Assembly (NCBI RefSeq): GCF_000743525.1
Contig: NZ_JQGK01000001.1
Span: 1-64,000, forward strand
From: Sulfurospirillum sp. SCADC
GTDB lineage: Bacteria; Campylobacterota; Campylobacteria; Campylobacterales; Sulfurospirillaceae
Reading direction: 5' to 3'
DNA length: 64,000 nucleotides
Position 1 is the stretch's first letter. Each line of letters begins with the position of its first letter. A program made the translations under genes and the position numbers. The notes beneath the pieces are model-generated. The model had not been told where the DNA came from. It worked only from the letters and a program-made list of their open reading frames with translations, and made no database searches. Shown here piece by piece: positions 10,448 through 20,608 of the stretch.

Positions 10448-12292
10448 TTGGACTACGGAATTAAAACATGGGGAAACGATAACTTTTTTATCGAAGATGG
10501 TAAGGTAAAAGTGAACACGGGCTGTGAGCCTTCTTTGATAGAGATCATTCAAGAGATACGACGCGATGGTATCCGTGGTCCTATTTTACTTCGATTCCCA
10601 CATCTGATTCAAAAACAGATCCGTATGATTTACAAAAGTTTTGCTGATGCAAAAAAAGAGTTTGGATATGAAGGTAATTTTAGTGCGGTTTACCCACTTA
10701 AAGTCAATCAATTTCCCAATTTTGTTAAAAACCTTGTCACCTTAGGGCAAAAGTATCACTATGGTCTAGAAGCTGGTAGTAAAGCGGAGCTGATTTTAGC
10801 GATGGCGTACAACAATCCGGATGCTCCGATCACCGTGAATGGCTTTAAAGACAATGAGATGATCTCATTAGGGTTTATTGCCGCAGAGATGGGGCATAAC
10901 ATCACGCTTACCATTGAAGGACTCAATGAGCTTGAGAGCATCATCTCCATTGCCAAAGATCGTTTTGGCTGTGTGCCTAATATTGGTCTACGCATTCGTC
11001 TTCACAGCTCAGGTATTGGTATTTGGGCGAAGAGTGGTGGTATTAACTCCAAGTTTGGGTTGACGTCTACTGAGCTTTTAGAAGCGGTCAATATGCTGCG
11101 TGATGCCAATTTGCTTGAAAAATTTACGATGATTCATTTTCATATCGGTTCCCAAATCACCGACATTGCCCCTTTGAAAAAAGCACTTCGTGAAGCGGGA
11201 AATATTTACGCGGAACTCTGTCGTATGGGCGCGACGCATCTTCGAGCGATTAATTTAGGGGGCGGTTTGGCAGTTGAGTACTCCCAACACAAAACCACCC
11301 TGCATAAAAACTATACCTTAAGCGAGTATGCCAACGATGTTGTCTATCTGCTTAAAGACATCGCAACCCAAAAAGGGGTTCATGAACCGGATATTTTCAT
11401 CGAATCTGGACGTTTTGTTGCCGCACACCATGCCGTGCTTATCGCGCCTGTTTTGGAGCTTTTTTCGCAAGAGTACACCGATCAAAAACTTAGACCCAAA
11501 GAGGTCAACCCTCCTCTTGTGCAAGAGCTGTACGATCTTTTAGGTACGATGAACCGCAAAAATGCGCTTGAATTTTTACACGATAGTATTGATCATATGG
11601 AGTCATTATTGACACTGTTTGATTTGGGCTACATTGACCTTCAAGATCGCTCCAATACGGAGATTTTGGTCAATCTTATCATCAAAAAAGCGGTTGGTTT
11701 GGTGGCCGATAAAAAACTCAGTGAGATTTTGGACATTCAAGATCGTGTGCAAGAGCGTTACTTAGTTAACTTCTCCCTCTTCCAAAGTTTGCCTGATTTT
11801 TGGGGTATTGGTCAGACATTTCCTGTGATGCCACTCGACCGTTTGGATGAAGTTCCAACACGTTCAGCCTCTTTATGGGACATCACCTGCGACAGCGATG
11901 GTGAAATTGGGTTTAATACCGAAACACCACTCTTTTTACACGATGTGGATATTAAAAACCGTGACTATTTCTTAGGCTTTTTCTTAGTGGGGGCTTATCA
12001 AGAAGTATTGGGTATGAAACACAACCTCTTTACTCATCCAACAGAAGCTACTATTATTATCGACGATGATGGCTATTCGATTGAAAATATCTTAGAGTCG
12101 CAAAGCATTAGTGACATTTTAGAAGACCTTGATTATGACATCAAAGAGGTTCAAGAAAATCTCAATGATCGCATTGAAGCGTCTGACATCATCAGTGAAA
12201 AAGAGAAAAAACACATTTTAGGTGAGATTTACCTCTTCTTAAATGACAACGGCTATCTTAAAACGATTAACAATGAGGATAATTCGCAATGA
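10448..12292 (+). CDS. speA: Biosynthetic arginine decarboxylase SpeA
   Basis: 614 residues, PLP-dependent, alanine-racemase-like fold. It makes agmatine from arginine as the entry to putrescine and spermidine. The PLP-lysine motif VYPLKVNQ, GLEAGSKAEL, HFHIGSQI and the substrate Cys motif TCDSDGEI are all present. The start is TTG at 10448 with AAGGAG seven bases upstream; no ATG fits. The stop overlaps the cysE ATG (ATGA). Confidence 0.94.
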   Translation: MDYGIKTWGNDNFFIEDGKVKVNTGCEPSLIEIIQEIRRDGIRGPILLRFPHLIQKQIRMIYKSFADAKKEFGYEGNFSAVYPLKVNQFPNFVKNLVTLGQKYHYGLEAGSKAELILAMAYNNPDAPITVNGFKDNEMISLGFIAAEMGHNITLTIEGLNELESIISIAKDRFGCVPNIGLRIRLHSSGIGIWAKSGGINSKFGLTSTELLEAVNMLRDANLLEKFTMIHFHIGSQITDIAPLKKALREAGNIYAELCRMGATHLRAINLGGGLAVEYSQHKTTLHKNYTLSEYANDVVYLLKDIATQKGVHEPDIFIESGRFVAAHHAVLIAPVLELFSQEYTDQKLRPKEVNPPLVQELYDLLGTMNRKNALEFLHDSIDHMESLLTLFDLGYIDLQDRSNTEILVNLIIKKAVGLVADKKLSEILDIQDRVQERYLVNFSLFQSLPDFWGIGQTFPVMPLDRLDEVPTRSASLWDITCDSDGEIGFNTETPLFLHDVDIKNRDYFLGFFLVGAYQEVLGMKHNLFTHPTEATIIIDDDGYSIENILESQSISDILEDLDYDIKEVQENLNDRIEASDIISEKEKKHILGEIYLFLNDNGYLKTINNEDNSQ

Positions 12293-13002
12293 ACTCTGTC
12301 TCCTTGTGGGAAAAAATTAAAGAAGATTTTTCCCAACCGATTCTGCATGACCCAGCCATCAACTCTAAAGTAGAGCTTTTTTTTAACTACCCAGGAGTTT
12401 GGGCACTGGTTAATTACCGCATCGCACATGCGTTACATGTAAAAGGTTTTAAAGTATTGGCGCGCGCACTGATGGGCATTTCACAGATTATTACCAACAT
12501 TGATATTCACCCTGCCTGCACCATTGGTCGTCGTGTTTTTTTAGACCATGCGTTTGGTGTGGTTATCGGCGAGACGGCGATTGTGGGAGATGATGTACTC
12601 ATCTACCAAGGTGTCACACTCGGTGGCGTCAGCTTAGAGCGTGGTGTTAAACGTCATCCAACCATTGGCAATCATACGGTTATTGGCTCAGGTGCTAAAA
12701 TCTTAGGCGATATTACTATCGGTGAAAACTGCCGTATCGGTTCCAATTCTGTGGTCGTCAAAAGCATCCCTGATGATTCGACAGCGGTGGGTTTGCCTGC
12801 TCGTATCATCGACAAAGGGCGCGACAAAAACCCTATGGCACACAATAAAATTCCCGACATCAACAAAGAGCTTTTCATCTATATGTTTAAACGTATCAAG
12901 ATTTTGGAAGAGGCGGTGCTTACCACCAACAAAGATCTTAAAATCAAAGATGACGAACTCGAAGCCATTTACAAATGCTATTTGGAATCCGTTAAAGAGT
13001 AA
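12289..13002 (+). CDS. cysE: Serine O-acetyltransferase CysE
   Basis: 237 residues. It acetylates serine for cysteine synthesis. The C-terminal half is a left-handed beta helix of hexapeptide repeats, with the active-site stretch HPTIGNHTVIGSGAKILG. It is the last gene of the flgA-cysE run and ends in a strong terminator. In C. jejuni the next gene is aspB; here 12.5 kb of accessory DNA intervenes. Confidence 0.94.
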   Translation: MNSVSLWEKIKEDFSQPILHDPAINSKVELFFNYPGVWALVNYRIAHALHVKGFKVLARALMGISQIITNIDIHPACTIGRRVFLDHAFGVVIGETAIVGDDVLIYQGVTLGGVSLERGVKRHPTIGNHTVIGSGAKILGDITIGENCRIGSNSVVVKSIPDDSTAVGLPARIIDKGRDKNPMAHNKIPDINKELFIYMFKRIKILEEAVLTTNKDLKIKDDELEAIYKCYLESVKE

Positions 13003-13032
13003 ACTGTTTTAGACGCGTTTACTCTTTTTTCT
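12994..13032 (+). terminator. Rho-independent terminator after cysE
   Basis: AAAGAGTAAAC (12994-13004) pairs with GTTTACTCTTT (13017-13027), giving an 11-bp perfect stem with a 12-base loop and followed by a T-rich run. The stem includes the cysE stop codon. Confidence 0.85.
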
Positions 13033-13182
13033 TCTTTTTACCTCTCCAACTCTTTTACATGTAAGCTTTACATTTTCATCGTTTTGTACATACTTACCTT
13101 TACAATTTTGTTAAAATAGCCCTCCTCTTTTTTCCAATGAGTTCTTCAAAAGCCCTTCAATAGCCACTTTTATCCTTTTTAA

Positions 13183-13970
<788 letters not shown>

Positions 13971-14217
13971 TATAGTGCATACCTTTCCTTCTGTTTTGTC
14001 GATAAAAGGATAGCGTATTTACCTCTCACTTAACCTTTCTATCGACTTTTTAGAACTTTTTGCACTTATGGGTTGAATTGGCGATTCAAAAAATATATTA
14101 GTAGCTTTGAAACACACAAAGATTAATGTGAAAATATAAATGATTGATCATTCCCAAAAGTGAAAGCTTGTTTATGAATTGAACTAGGTAGTGTAAAATA
14201 ATAGTTTCTTTATTATT
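13971..14217. other. AT-rich non-coding stretch of the accessory block
   Basis: No credible reading frame, RNA gene or complete repeat is visible. A short perfect inverted repeat AATGAT-TG-ATCATT lies at 14139-14152. Together with the flanking transposase fragments, this is best read as decayed mobile-element DNA. Confidence 0.4.
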
Positions 14218-14283
14218 CTAAAACTCTGGCACTTTTTCAAACTTTTTTATTTCTGACTCAGATAGATATTCAATTCTTGCCAT
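14218..14283 (-). pseudogene. Possible Tn3-family transposase N-terminal fragment, 21 codons
   Basis: On the minus strand an ATG at 14283 opens MARIEYLSESEIKKFEKVPE and ends at TAG 14218-14220. This resembles the first residues of DUF4158/Tn3-type transposases (pattern: YLS..EI..FE.PP.F). Nothing after the stop continues it. I take it as a scar rather than a gene; the assignment rests on about 20 residues. Confidence 0.35.
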
Positions 14284-14344
14284 AAAAATTATCTTCCTTT
14301 AATTATTTAAAATATAAAAGAAAATAATAACTAAATATTATTAA

Positions 14345-14360
14345 ACTTGTCTATACAAGT
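14345..14360. promoter_or_regulatory. Probable PhnF (GntR/HutC family) operator
   Basis: ACTTGT-CTAT-ACAAGT is a perfect inverted repeat whose centre, GTCTATAC, fits the GT-N-TA-N-AC core known for HutC-subfamily GntR regulators. It lies about 75 bases upstream of the GntR gene heading the phn operon. A related half-site ACTTGTACATATAC follows at ~14404-14417. Autoregulation and control of the phn genes are inferred. Confidence 0.6.
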
Positions 14361-14433
14361 GTAACCAGATTGTAACCAATATTTTTGTACTATTACATCA
14401 TAAACTTGTACATATACCTTGAATGGACACCAA

Positions 14434-15162
14434 ATGATAAAAAAATTTGATTATGAAATCATATATGAATATTTAAAAAACCATATTAAAAATGATTTAA
14501 ATCCGAATGAAAAAATACCTTCTGAAAATAAACTTTGTACAATGTTTAATCTCACAAGAACTACAGTTAGACAGGGTATCTGTAAACTTAAAAACGAAGG
14601 TCTTATTTTTTCAAAACAAGGAAGTGGATATTTTGTTGTAGATGAGAAGATAGAGTACAGGCTTTCAGAAAATACAATTTTTTCAAAAGAGATATTAAAA
14701 CTTGGTAAAACTCCTAAGATTAAGATACTTGATATTCAGACGATAGATCCAGATGATTTTATTGTAAAAAAAATGGGTATTGCCAAAAATCAAAGTATCT
14801 TAAAAATTACACTTATCAGAATAGTAGATGAGATTCCTATTCTTCTTGGTTATAGCTATTTAAATACAACTTTAACTCCAAATATTGATTTAAAAATAGT
14901 TACAACAACCTCTTTTACAAAAACTTTTGAAGAATATGAACTAGTGCCAATGAGAAATCATTCAGAACTTGAAATAATACCCAGTGATGAAAAATCGATG
15001 CAACTACTGCAAATTCAAAACAATCTTCCACTTATAAAAATTGCAAGTACTTCAATTGATAAAAAAAGTGGGGAGATTATTGAGTATGTCGAATCTTACT
15101 TTAGAAGCGATATGGTAAAAATTTCTATTGATTTTAATCAGTCCAAGGAGGTGACAGTTTAA
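14434..15162 (+). CDS. phnF: GntR-family regulator of the phn operon (PhnF-like)
   Basis: 242 residues from the ATG at 14434; a TTG at 14419 is also in frame. Residues ~5-70 form a winged helix-turn-helix (KIPSENKLCTMFNLTRTTVR, then a wing with QGSGYFV). The rest is a UTRA effector domain as in HutC/PhnF regulators. Its place at the head of the C-P lyase operon, and the operator upstream, support the PhnF role. Codons are AT-rich (AGA for Arg), unlike the flanking genes. The ligand is probably a phosphonate or phosphate-related metabolite, not shown by sequence. Confidence 0.82.
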   Translation: MIKKFDYEIIYEYLKNHIKNDLNPNEKIPSENKLCTMFNLTRTTVRQGICKLKNEGLIFSKQGSGYFVVDEKIEYRLSENTIFSKEILKLGKTPKIKILDIQTIDPDDFIVKKMGIAKNQSILKITLIRIVDEIPILLGYSYLNTTLTPNIDLKIVTTTSFTKTFEEYELVPMRNHSELEIIPSDEKSMQLLQIQNNLPLIKIASTSIDKKSGEIIEYVESYFRSDMVKISIDFNQSKEVTV

Positions 15163-15296
15163 AAAACTAAAGTTGTCAGTAGAAAATTAAAGGTACCACC
15201 TATCCAAAAACTGCAAATTTACCTAGATAGATGGCTTTGTGTTGAGTTTTAAAACTCTAATTCATTATAACTAAAAGTAAATTAAGGAAATGAAAA
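15163..15296 (+). promoter_or_regulatory. phnF-phnD spacer with perfect palindrome
   Basis: The 134-base gap has GAGTTTTAAAACTC at 15245-15258, a perfect 14-base palindrome, and AAGGAA upstream of phnD. It may be an mRNA structure or a second regulator site; no clear promoter is visible. Confidence 0.3.
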
Positions 15297-16193
15297 ATGA
15301 AAAAAATGTTAGCCAAAATATCTTTAGTAGCTGCGATGGCAGTAACCGTCTCCAATGCAAGTGAGTGTTTAAAATTTGGGCTTATTCCAGCAGAAGATCC
15401 AAAAGCGATGATAGAACAATATACCCCAATGGCAAAATGGCTTGAAAAAGAGATAGGTCAGTGTATTGAGCTTAAAGTTTCAACCGATTATACAGGCGTT
15501 ATTGAGGCGATGAAAGCAAAAAAAATTGATATTGCTTGGTTTGGACCGTTTTCATATGCCATGGCGGCACAGAGAGCTGGTGCTGAAGCATTTGCAGTTG
15601 GTATGGATGCAAAAGGAAGTACCACTTATACATCATACTTAGTAGCAACGGATACGGTTGCCAATGATTTAAATATCAAGGAGCCTCTAAAGGGTCATGA
15701 GGGTATGAAACAAATTAAAGAGAAAATTTCTGCTCAAAAATCAAAATACCTCATGGCATTTACCGATGTAGCTTCAACTTCAGGATATGCAGCCCCTAGA
15801 TACTATATGCACAAAGCGGGAATTGACCCCAATAAAGCATTTAAAAAAGTAGCGTATGTCGGAACGCATGATGCCGCTGAATTGGTTATCAAAAATAAAA
15901 TTATGGATATTGTTGCAGATAATGACATCGCTTATCCAAAAATGGTAGAGAGTGGAAAAATCAATCCAAAAGAAAATGTGATTATTTGGGAATCTGATCC
16001 ACTTCCAGGAAGCCCTTTGGCATTTAGAGGAAGTTTAGATAGCAAAACAAAAGAAAAAATCAAAGCAGCTATCGTGAAAGTTCCAAAAGACATCGTTACG
16101 GGATATGGAAAAATCACGGGTTACCAAACAGTGGATGACAAAGAATTTGACATCATCAAAGATATGAAAAAAGTGATTGATGAAGTAAAATAA
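15297..16193 (+). CDS. phnD: Phosphonate ABC transporter substrate-binding protein PhnD
   Basis: 298 residues with a signal peptide (MKKMLAKISLVAAMAVTVSNA). PhnD captures organophosphonates in the periplasm. The FGLIPAEDPKAMIEQYTPMA start, IAWFGPFSYAMAA and TDVASTSGYAAPRYY, whose Ser/Thr-rich loop binds the phosphonate group, match the family. phnC follows after a stable intercistronic hairpin, a common way to make more binding protein than transporter. Confidence 0.94.
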   Translation: MKKMLAKISLVAAMAVTVSNASECLKFGLIPAEDPKAMIEQYTPMAKWLEKEIGQCIELKVSTDYTGVIEAMKAKKIDIAWFGPFSYAMAAQRAGAEAFAVGMDAKGSTTYTSYLVATDTVANDLNIKEPLKGHEGMKQIKEKISAQKSKYLMAFTDVASTSGYAAPRYYMHKAGIDPNKAFKKVAYVGTHDAAELVIKNKIMDIVADNDIAYPKMVESGKINPKENVIIWESDPLPGSPLAFRGSLDSKTKEKIKAAIVKVPKDIVTGYGKITGYQTVDDKEFDIIKDMKKVIDEVK

Positions 16194-16211
16194 TCTACTC
16201 TTAAACTCTCC

Positions 16212-16245
16212 AATGGGGTCTATTACGTTTTCAATAGACCCCATT
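16212..16245 (+). terminator. Intercistronic hairpin between phnD and phnC
   Basis: AATGGGGTCTATT (16212-16224) and AATAGACCCCATT (16233-16245) form a 13-bp perfect stem with an 8-base loop. No T-run follows, so it more likely stabilises the phnD transcript or attenuates weakly than terminates fully. Confidence 0.6.
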
Positions 16246-16262
16246 CAAACAAAGGCATATAC

Positions 16263-17051
16263 ATGAAAATAGAGATTCAAAATCTATCTAAAACATTTGG
16301 TGAACACAAGGTTTTAGATCATATCAATTTAACCATAAAACAAGGGCAAAGAGTCGCTTTTATAGGGCTAAGCGGTTCTGGAAAAACAACATTGATGCGA
16401 AGTATCAATGGATTTGTCACACCCGATAGTGGGGAGATATTCGTCGATGGTCAAAAAATAGACTACTCGTGTAAAAAACAACTCAAAGAGTTAAGAGCTA
16501 ACGTTGCAATGGTCTATCAACTCTTTAATCTCATAGAGCGAACGACCGTTTTACACAATGTTCTCACGGGTACATTGGGTAAAAAAAGAGATTTAGCTGA
16601 AAGTGTCGCGGTAAGTATTGGTTTTTTCAAAAAACACGATAAGAAAAAAGCAAAAGATATTTTAGAGTTTGTAAAACTTCAAGATAAACACGATGAAAGA
16701 GTGGATAGTCTAAGCGGCGGGCAAAAGCAAAGGGTTGCCATTGCTAGAGCGTTAATGCAAGAACCAAAAATCCTTTTAGCCGATGAACCAACGGCAAATC
16801 TTGATATAAAAACAGGAAAAAAAATACTCAAATTATTTTCTAAAATTAATGAAAAAGAGCATTTAACAACCATCACTGTTATCCATCAATTAGAGCTCAT
16901 TAGTGAAAAATATTTCGATAGAGTTGTGGGGCTCGCTCATGGAAAACTTATTTTTGATGGGCATCCCAAAGAGCTCACTCATGAGATTTTGACCTCTATT
17001 TATGGAGATTTAGAATCCAGTGAAGATGATGAAGAGTTTGGTGATGAATAA
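16263..17051 (+). CDS. phnC: Phosphonate ABC transporter ATP-binding protein PhnC
   Basis: 262 residues. The P-loop GLSGSGKTT (~34-42), the ABC signature LSGGQKQRVAIARAL and the Walker B ILLADEP are intact, so it should energise phosphonate import. The last codons overlap the phnE start (ATG at 17044). A short acidic C-terminal tail (SSEDDEEFGDE) is present. Confidence 0.93.
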   Translation: MKIEIQNLSKTFGEHKVLDHINLTIKQGQRVAFIGLSGSGKTTLMRSINGFVTPDSGEIFVDGQKIDYSCKKQLKELRANVAMVYQLFNLIERTTVLHNVLTGTLGKKRDLAESVAVSIGFFKKHDKKKAKDILEFVKLQDKHDERVDSLSGGQKQRVAIARALMQEPKILLADEPTANLDIKTGKKILKLFSKINEKEHLTTITVIHQLELISEKYFDRVVGLAHGKLIFDGHPKELTHEILTSIYGDLESSEDDEEFGDE

Positions 17052-18570
17052 AAAAGTTGAATATATCCTTTGGATAATAGCTTTTTCGGTAACGCTTTGG
17101 TCGTTTCAGGTTTCACAAGTAAGCATGACCGCTTTAATAGAAGGGTATCAATACGGTATAGATTTGATAAAAGAGATGTTCCCACCAAATTTTAAAAACT
17201 TTGACACCATCGTTGCACTTTTGCTTGAAACCGTTGCCATGGGAGTCTGGGGGACCATTATTGGGACGATTATCTCTTTGCCTCTTGGTTTTTTGGGTGC
17301 TAGAAATTTAAGTCCCAATACAATGGTCTATTTTTTGATCAACGAACTCACAAATATTTTACGCTCTATCCCTGATATTGTCTATGCCCTTATGTTCGTA
17401 GTCTCTATAGCGGTGGGGAGTTTGGCTGGAATACTGGCTATTGTCTTTGCCACTATTGGGCTTTTGACAAAGTTTTATATTGAGAGTTTTGAGAGTATCG
17501 ATATGAAACCCATAGAAGCTATCAAATCAACAGGAAGCAGTTATGCCTATATGCTTCGTCACGGCATTTTTGAACAAGCACTGCCGCTTATTAGCAACCA
17601 TACACTCTATTTGCTAGATCACAACATCCGAATTGCTATGGCGCTTGGGCTTGTTGGTGCTGGTGGGATTGGGATGGAGCTTTATGGGGAGCTTCGGTAC
17701 TTTAACTATGACAAAGTGGCGGCTATGCTTATGTGTATCTTGGTAATATTGAGCTTAATCGATAGAGTTTCAAACTACGCAAGAGATATTATACTTCACT
17801 CAAGCAAACACAATAAAGAGTATTTTAAAAAGTCATTTGTGGCGATTGCATTTATTGCCCTTGGGATTATTTCCATGATGTATAGTCCTGCTGAATTTGC
17901 TTCACTGATCTCTGGAATACCAAGGCTCTATGAAGCAATCACAGGGTTCTTCCCCCTTGATTTTAAACGAGTGAATGCGTTCGCTTTTTTAATGCTTGAA
18001 ACCATAGCTATGGCTATTGCAGCGACTGTTATTGCAATAGGATTTTCCCTACCTCTAGGATTTATATTGGCAAAAAATATAAAAGTATCCGCACCTATAA
18101 GGATTATTGTAGCAGAGTTTATTAACTTTTTGCGCGCAATGCCTGATTTGCTTTTTGCGATTATTTTGGTTTCCGTTATTGGACTTGGACCATATGCTGG
18201 AGTTTTGGCGATTGCTTTACATGTAACAGGATTTTTAGCAAAGTTTTATGCGGAAACCATAGAGAGTATCGATGAAAAACCAATCGAGGCACTCAACTCT
18301 ACGGGTTCTTCAAAACTCCATATTTTATACCATGGATATTTTAAACAAATTGTCCCATTGTTTCATAGCTACAATCTTTATATGCTCGATAGAAATGTCA
18401 GAGCATCCACAACGATGGGACTTGTTGGCGCTGGTGGGATTGGGTTTGAATTGATTATGAGTATAAAACTTTTTGAGTATCAACAAACAGGAACCATTAT
18501 ACTCCTCATCATTATAGTGGTTTCAATCATCTCTAAAGTCTCATCATACTTTAGAAAAAAATTAGTTTAG
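17044..18570 (+). CDS. phnE: Phosphonate ABC permease, two PhnE domains fused
   Basis: 508 residues, about twice a single PhnE. Each half carries the same series of motifs: ETVAMGVWGT / ETIAMAIAAT with PLGF, LRSIPDIVYA / LRAMPDLLFA, and ESIDMKPIEAIKSTGSS / ESIDEKPIEALNSTGSS. The joint is near residue 260. A single chain can therefore supply both permease domains for a PhnC2 dimer. The ATG at 17044 overlaps phnC. It holds the only TTACATGTAA copy in the phn block (18216). Confidence 0.92.
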   Translation: MNKKVEYILWIIAFSVTLWSFQVSQVSMTALIEGYQYGIDLIKEMFPPNFKNFDTIVALLLETVAMGVWGTIIGTIISLPLGFLGARNLSPNTMVYFLINELTNILRSIPDIVYALMFVVSIAVGSLAGILAIVFATIGLLTKFYIESFESIDMKPIEAIKSTGSSYAYMLRHGIFEQALPLISNHTLYLLDHNIRIAMALGLVGAGGIGMELYGELRYFNYDKVAAMLMCILVILSLIDRVSNYARDIILHSSKHNKEYFKKSFVAIAFIALGIISMMYSPAEFASLISGIPRLYEAITGFFPLDFKRVNAFAFLMLETIAMAIAATVIAIGFSLPLGFILAKNIKVSAPIRIIVAEFINFLRAMPDLLFAIILVSVIGLGPYAGVLAIALHVTGFLAKFYAETIESIDEKPIEALNSTGSSKLHILYHGYFKQIVPLFHSYNLYMLDRNVRASTTMGLVGAGGIGFELIMSIKLFEYQQTGTIILLIIIVVSIISKVSSYFRKKLV

Positions 18571-18579
18571 GAAAGAAAA

Positions 18580-19014
18580 ATGGTAAGAGAAGATCTGAAT
18601 TTTATCCTTCAAAAGGCTGATTTCAAAGCCCTTGAAGCGTTATATAACACAATAAAAAATAGCCTAGAGATAAAAGTGCTTCAAGCACCCGTGCAGCAAA
18701 CACTTTTACAGCCTATTTATGAGCCAATTAGTAAAGGGGAATTTTATGGTGGAGAGATACTTGTTACAACTACAATTGTCCAACTCACAAAAGCAGACCG
18801 TTCACACAAAGGATGGGCGATGGTTCAAGACGACAACGACAAGCTATCCCTATATATCGCAGTTTGTGATGGATGTTTTGGTGGGGATATTTTCAAAGAA
18901 GAGATTGAAGAGCTGGCTACCCAAACACTACGCAACATACAAAAGGCTCAAAAAGAGTTCAATCAAAAAGTAAATAGCACTAGGGTCAATTTTGACCTTA
19001 TGGCAGGAGCGTAA
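18580..19014 (+). CDS. phnG: C-P lyase subunit PhnG
   Basis: 144 residues. PhnG is part of the PhnGHIJ core and, with PhnI and PhnH, helps join phosphonate to ATP ribose. GEILVTTTIVQL and the end ..STRVNFDLMAG fit the family. It lies nine bases after phnE and two bases before phnH. Confidence 0.9.
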   Translation: MVREDLNFILQKADFKALEALYNTIKNSLEIKVLQAPVQQTLLQPIYEPISKGEFYGGEILVTTTIVQLTKADRSHKGWAMVQDDNDKLSLYIAVCDGCFGGDIFKEEIEELATQTLRNIQKAQKEFNQKVNSTRVNFDLMAGA

Positions 19015-19016
19015 AC

Positions 19017-19565
19017 ATGGAAACTTTAGATATCGAAAAACTCAATAGACAAAATTTTAAAAGTTTAAGTGATGCCCTCTCAATGCCTGGGAAAATTACA
19101 CACATTCAAGAACTATTTTCATCACACTTTTTGGCGGTGGCGAATGTCCTTTTGTACAGTGAGGTCTCTTTTTATTATAGTGGCGATGAGGATATGACAC
19201 TTGTTGAAGCAATTACACATCCTAAGGCTACTACTTTAAAAGAGGCTGATTATATTTTCAGCGATACGATTGATGTGGTTTTGATAGGTGAAGCTAAAAA
19301 GGGAGACTATCTGAGTCCCGATTTTAGTGCTACTTTGATTTTTAAATGTGAAGATTTTAACGCGGATAGATACCGTTTAAGTGGCCCTGGAATTGATGGA
19401 ACTAAAGAGATAAGTTTACCTTGTAAGGCAGAGTTTATAGAGCGTTTAATGGAAAAGAATCGTGACTATCCCCTTGGAATTGAGGTGTTCTTTATCAATC
19501 GTTGTGGTGAGGTATTGGCACTTAGCCGTACAACCAAAGTGGAGGGTTTATCATGGGATATGTAG
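19017..19565 (+). CDS. phnH: C-P lyase subunit PhnH
   Basis: 182 residues. PhnH is a PLP-transferase-fold protein without cofactor, a structural subunit of the C-P lyase core. N-terminal LNRQNFKSLSDALSMPGKI and the LSGPGID motif match the family. It overlaps phnI by 13 bases. Confidence 0.9.
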   Translation: METLDIEKLNRQNFKSLSDALSMPGKITHIQELFSSHFLAVANVLLYSEVSFYYSGDEDMTLVEAITHPKATTLKEADYIFSDTIDVVLIGEAKKGDYLSPDFSATLIFKCEDFNADRYRLSGPGIDGTKEISLPCKAEFIERLMEKNRDYPLGIEVFFINRCGEVLALSRTTKVEGLSWDM

Positions 19566-20608
19566 CGATAAAAGGTGGTGAAGAGGCTATTAAAAACTCT
19601 TTAGCATTTTATGAAGAGGCGATACAAACACATCAAAACATAGAGGCTTCTTTTGTAGAAAATGCTCTGCGATACGGGGTTGATAGAGTGATGAGTGAGG
19701 GGAGTTTATATTCGAAAAAACTAGCAAGTCTTGCGATACTCAAATCTGGTGGAGACCTGCTTAATGCTTCTTTTTTCTTAAGAGCTCATAGAAGTTCATG
19801 TGCTAGAGCTGGGATTGCTAAAACTATTTACACTGATGATATGAGAGTGGCTAGACGAATATCTTCTGCTTTTAAAGATATCAAAGGTGGGCAAATTTTA
19901 GGACCTTCAAATGACTATGAAGTGAAGCTCATTTTGAAAAAAACACTAAACAAAACCGTGTGGAATGAGTACAAAGATGAAGATATTTTTGTAGAATCAG
20001 CACTCAAACCTCTAAGAGATGCAAATATGGTCAAAACTTTACCAAAAGATAAAACAATAAGCGACATCACAAGAGTCTTCCCCTCAGCACCCTATCCAAG
20101 AAGTGCCGTGATGCAAGTGATGGCAAGGGGTGAGAGTGGAAGTATGCTAGGCTTTGCTTATACCTCCATGAGGGGATATGGGGATATTCACCCTACTATT
20201 GGAGACCTTAGGCTAGGAAGCTGTGAGGTAAAATTTACCCATCCATTGACCAAAAATGAGGTAAAAATCGGGGAGATTGATATGACGGCATGTGAAGTAG
20301 CGGCTACTTTTGAAAAGCAAAATGATGGAAGTACGAAACTTACTACGGGGTTTGGGTGTTGTTTTGGGTTCAATGAGACAAAAGCTATTAGTATGAGCAT
20401 TTTGGATACAACACTCTATAACAAATCCCACACCATAGGGCAAGGTGGCATAGCTGATAATTTTGAGATGATAGTCCATCATATTGACGGTATTGAGTCT
20501 CAAGGATTTACCAATCACTATAAACTCCCCCACTATGTAACATTTCAAGCAGACTTACAAGTCTATGAAAATGCAAAGAATTACGCTAAAGATGGGGAGA
20601 AAAAATAG
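19553..20608 (+). CDS. phnI: C-P lyase subunit PhnI
   Basis: 351 residues. PhnI acts as the nucleosidase that, with PhnG, H and L, forms the alpha-D-ribose-1-methylphosphonate-5-triphosphate type intermediate. MGYVAIKGGEEAI, the central LGFAYTSMRGYGDIHPT and GFCFGFNE-type Cys stretch (GFGCCFGFNE) match PhnI. Its stop directly abuts the phnJ ATG. Confidence 0.92.
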   Translation: MGYVAIKGGEEAIKNSLAFYEEAIQTHQNIEASFVENALRYGVDRVMSEGSLYSKKLASLAILKSGGDLLNASFFLRAHRSSCARAGIAKTIYTDDMRVARRISSAFKDIKGGQILGPSNDYEVKLILKKTLNKTVWNEYKDEDIFVESALKPLRDANMVKTLPKDKTISDITRVFPSAPYPRSAVMQVMARGESGSMLGFAYTSMRGYGDIHPTIGDLRLGSCEVKFTHPLTKNEVKIGEIDMTACEVAATFEKQNDGSTKLTTGFGCCFGFNETKAISMSILDTTLYNKSHTIGQGGIADNFEMIVHHIDGIESQGFTNHYKLPHYVTFQADLQVYENAKNYAKDGEKK

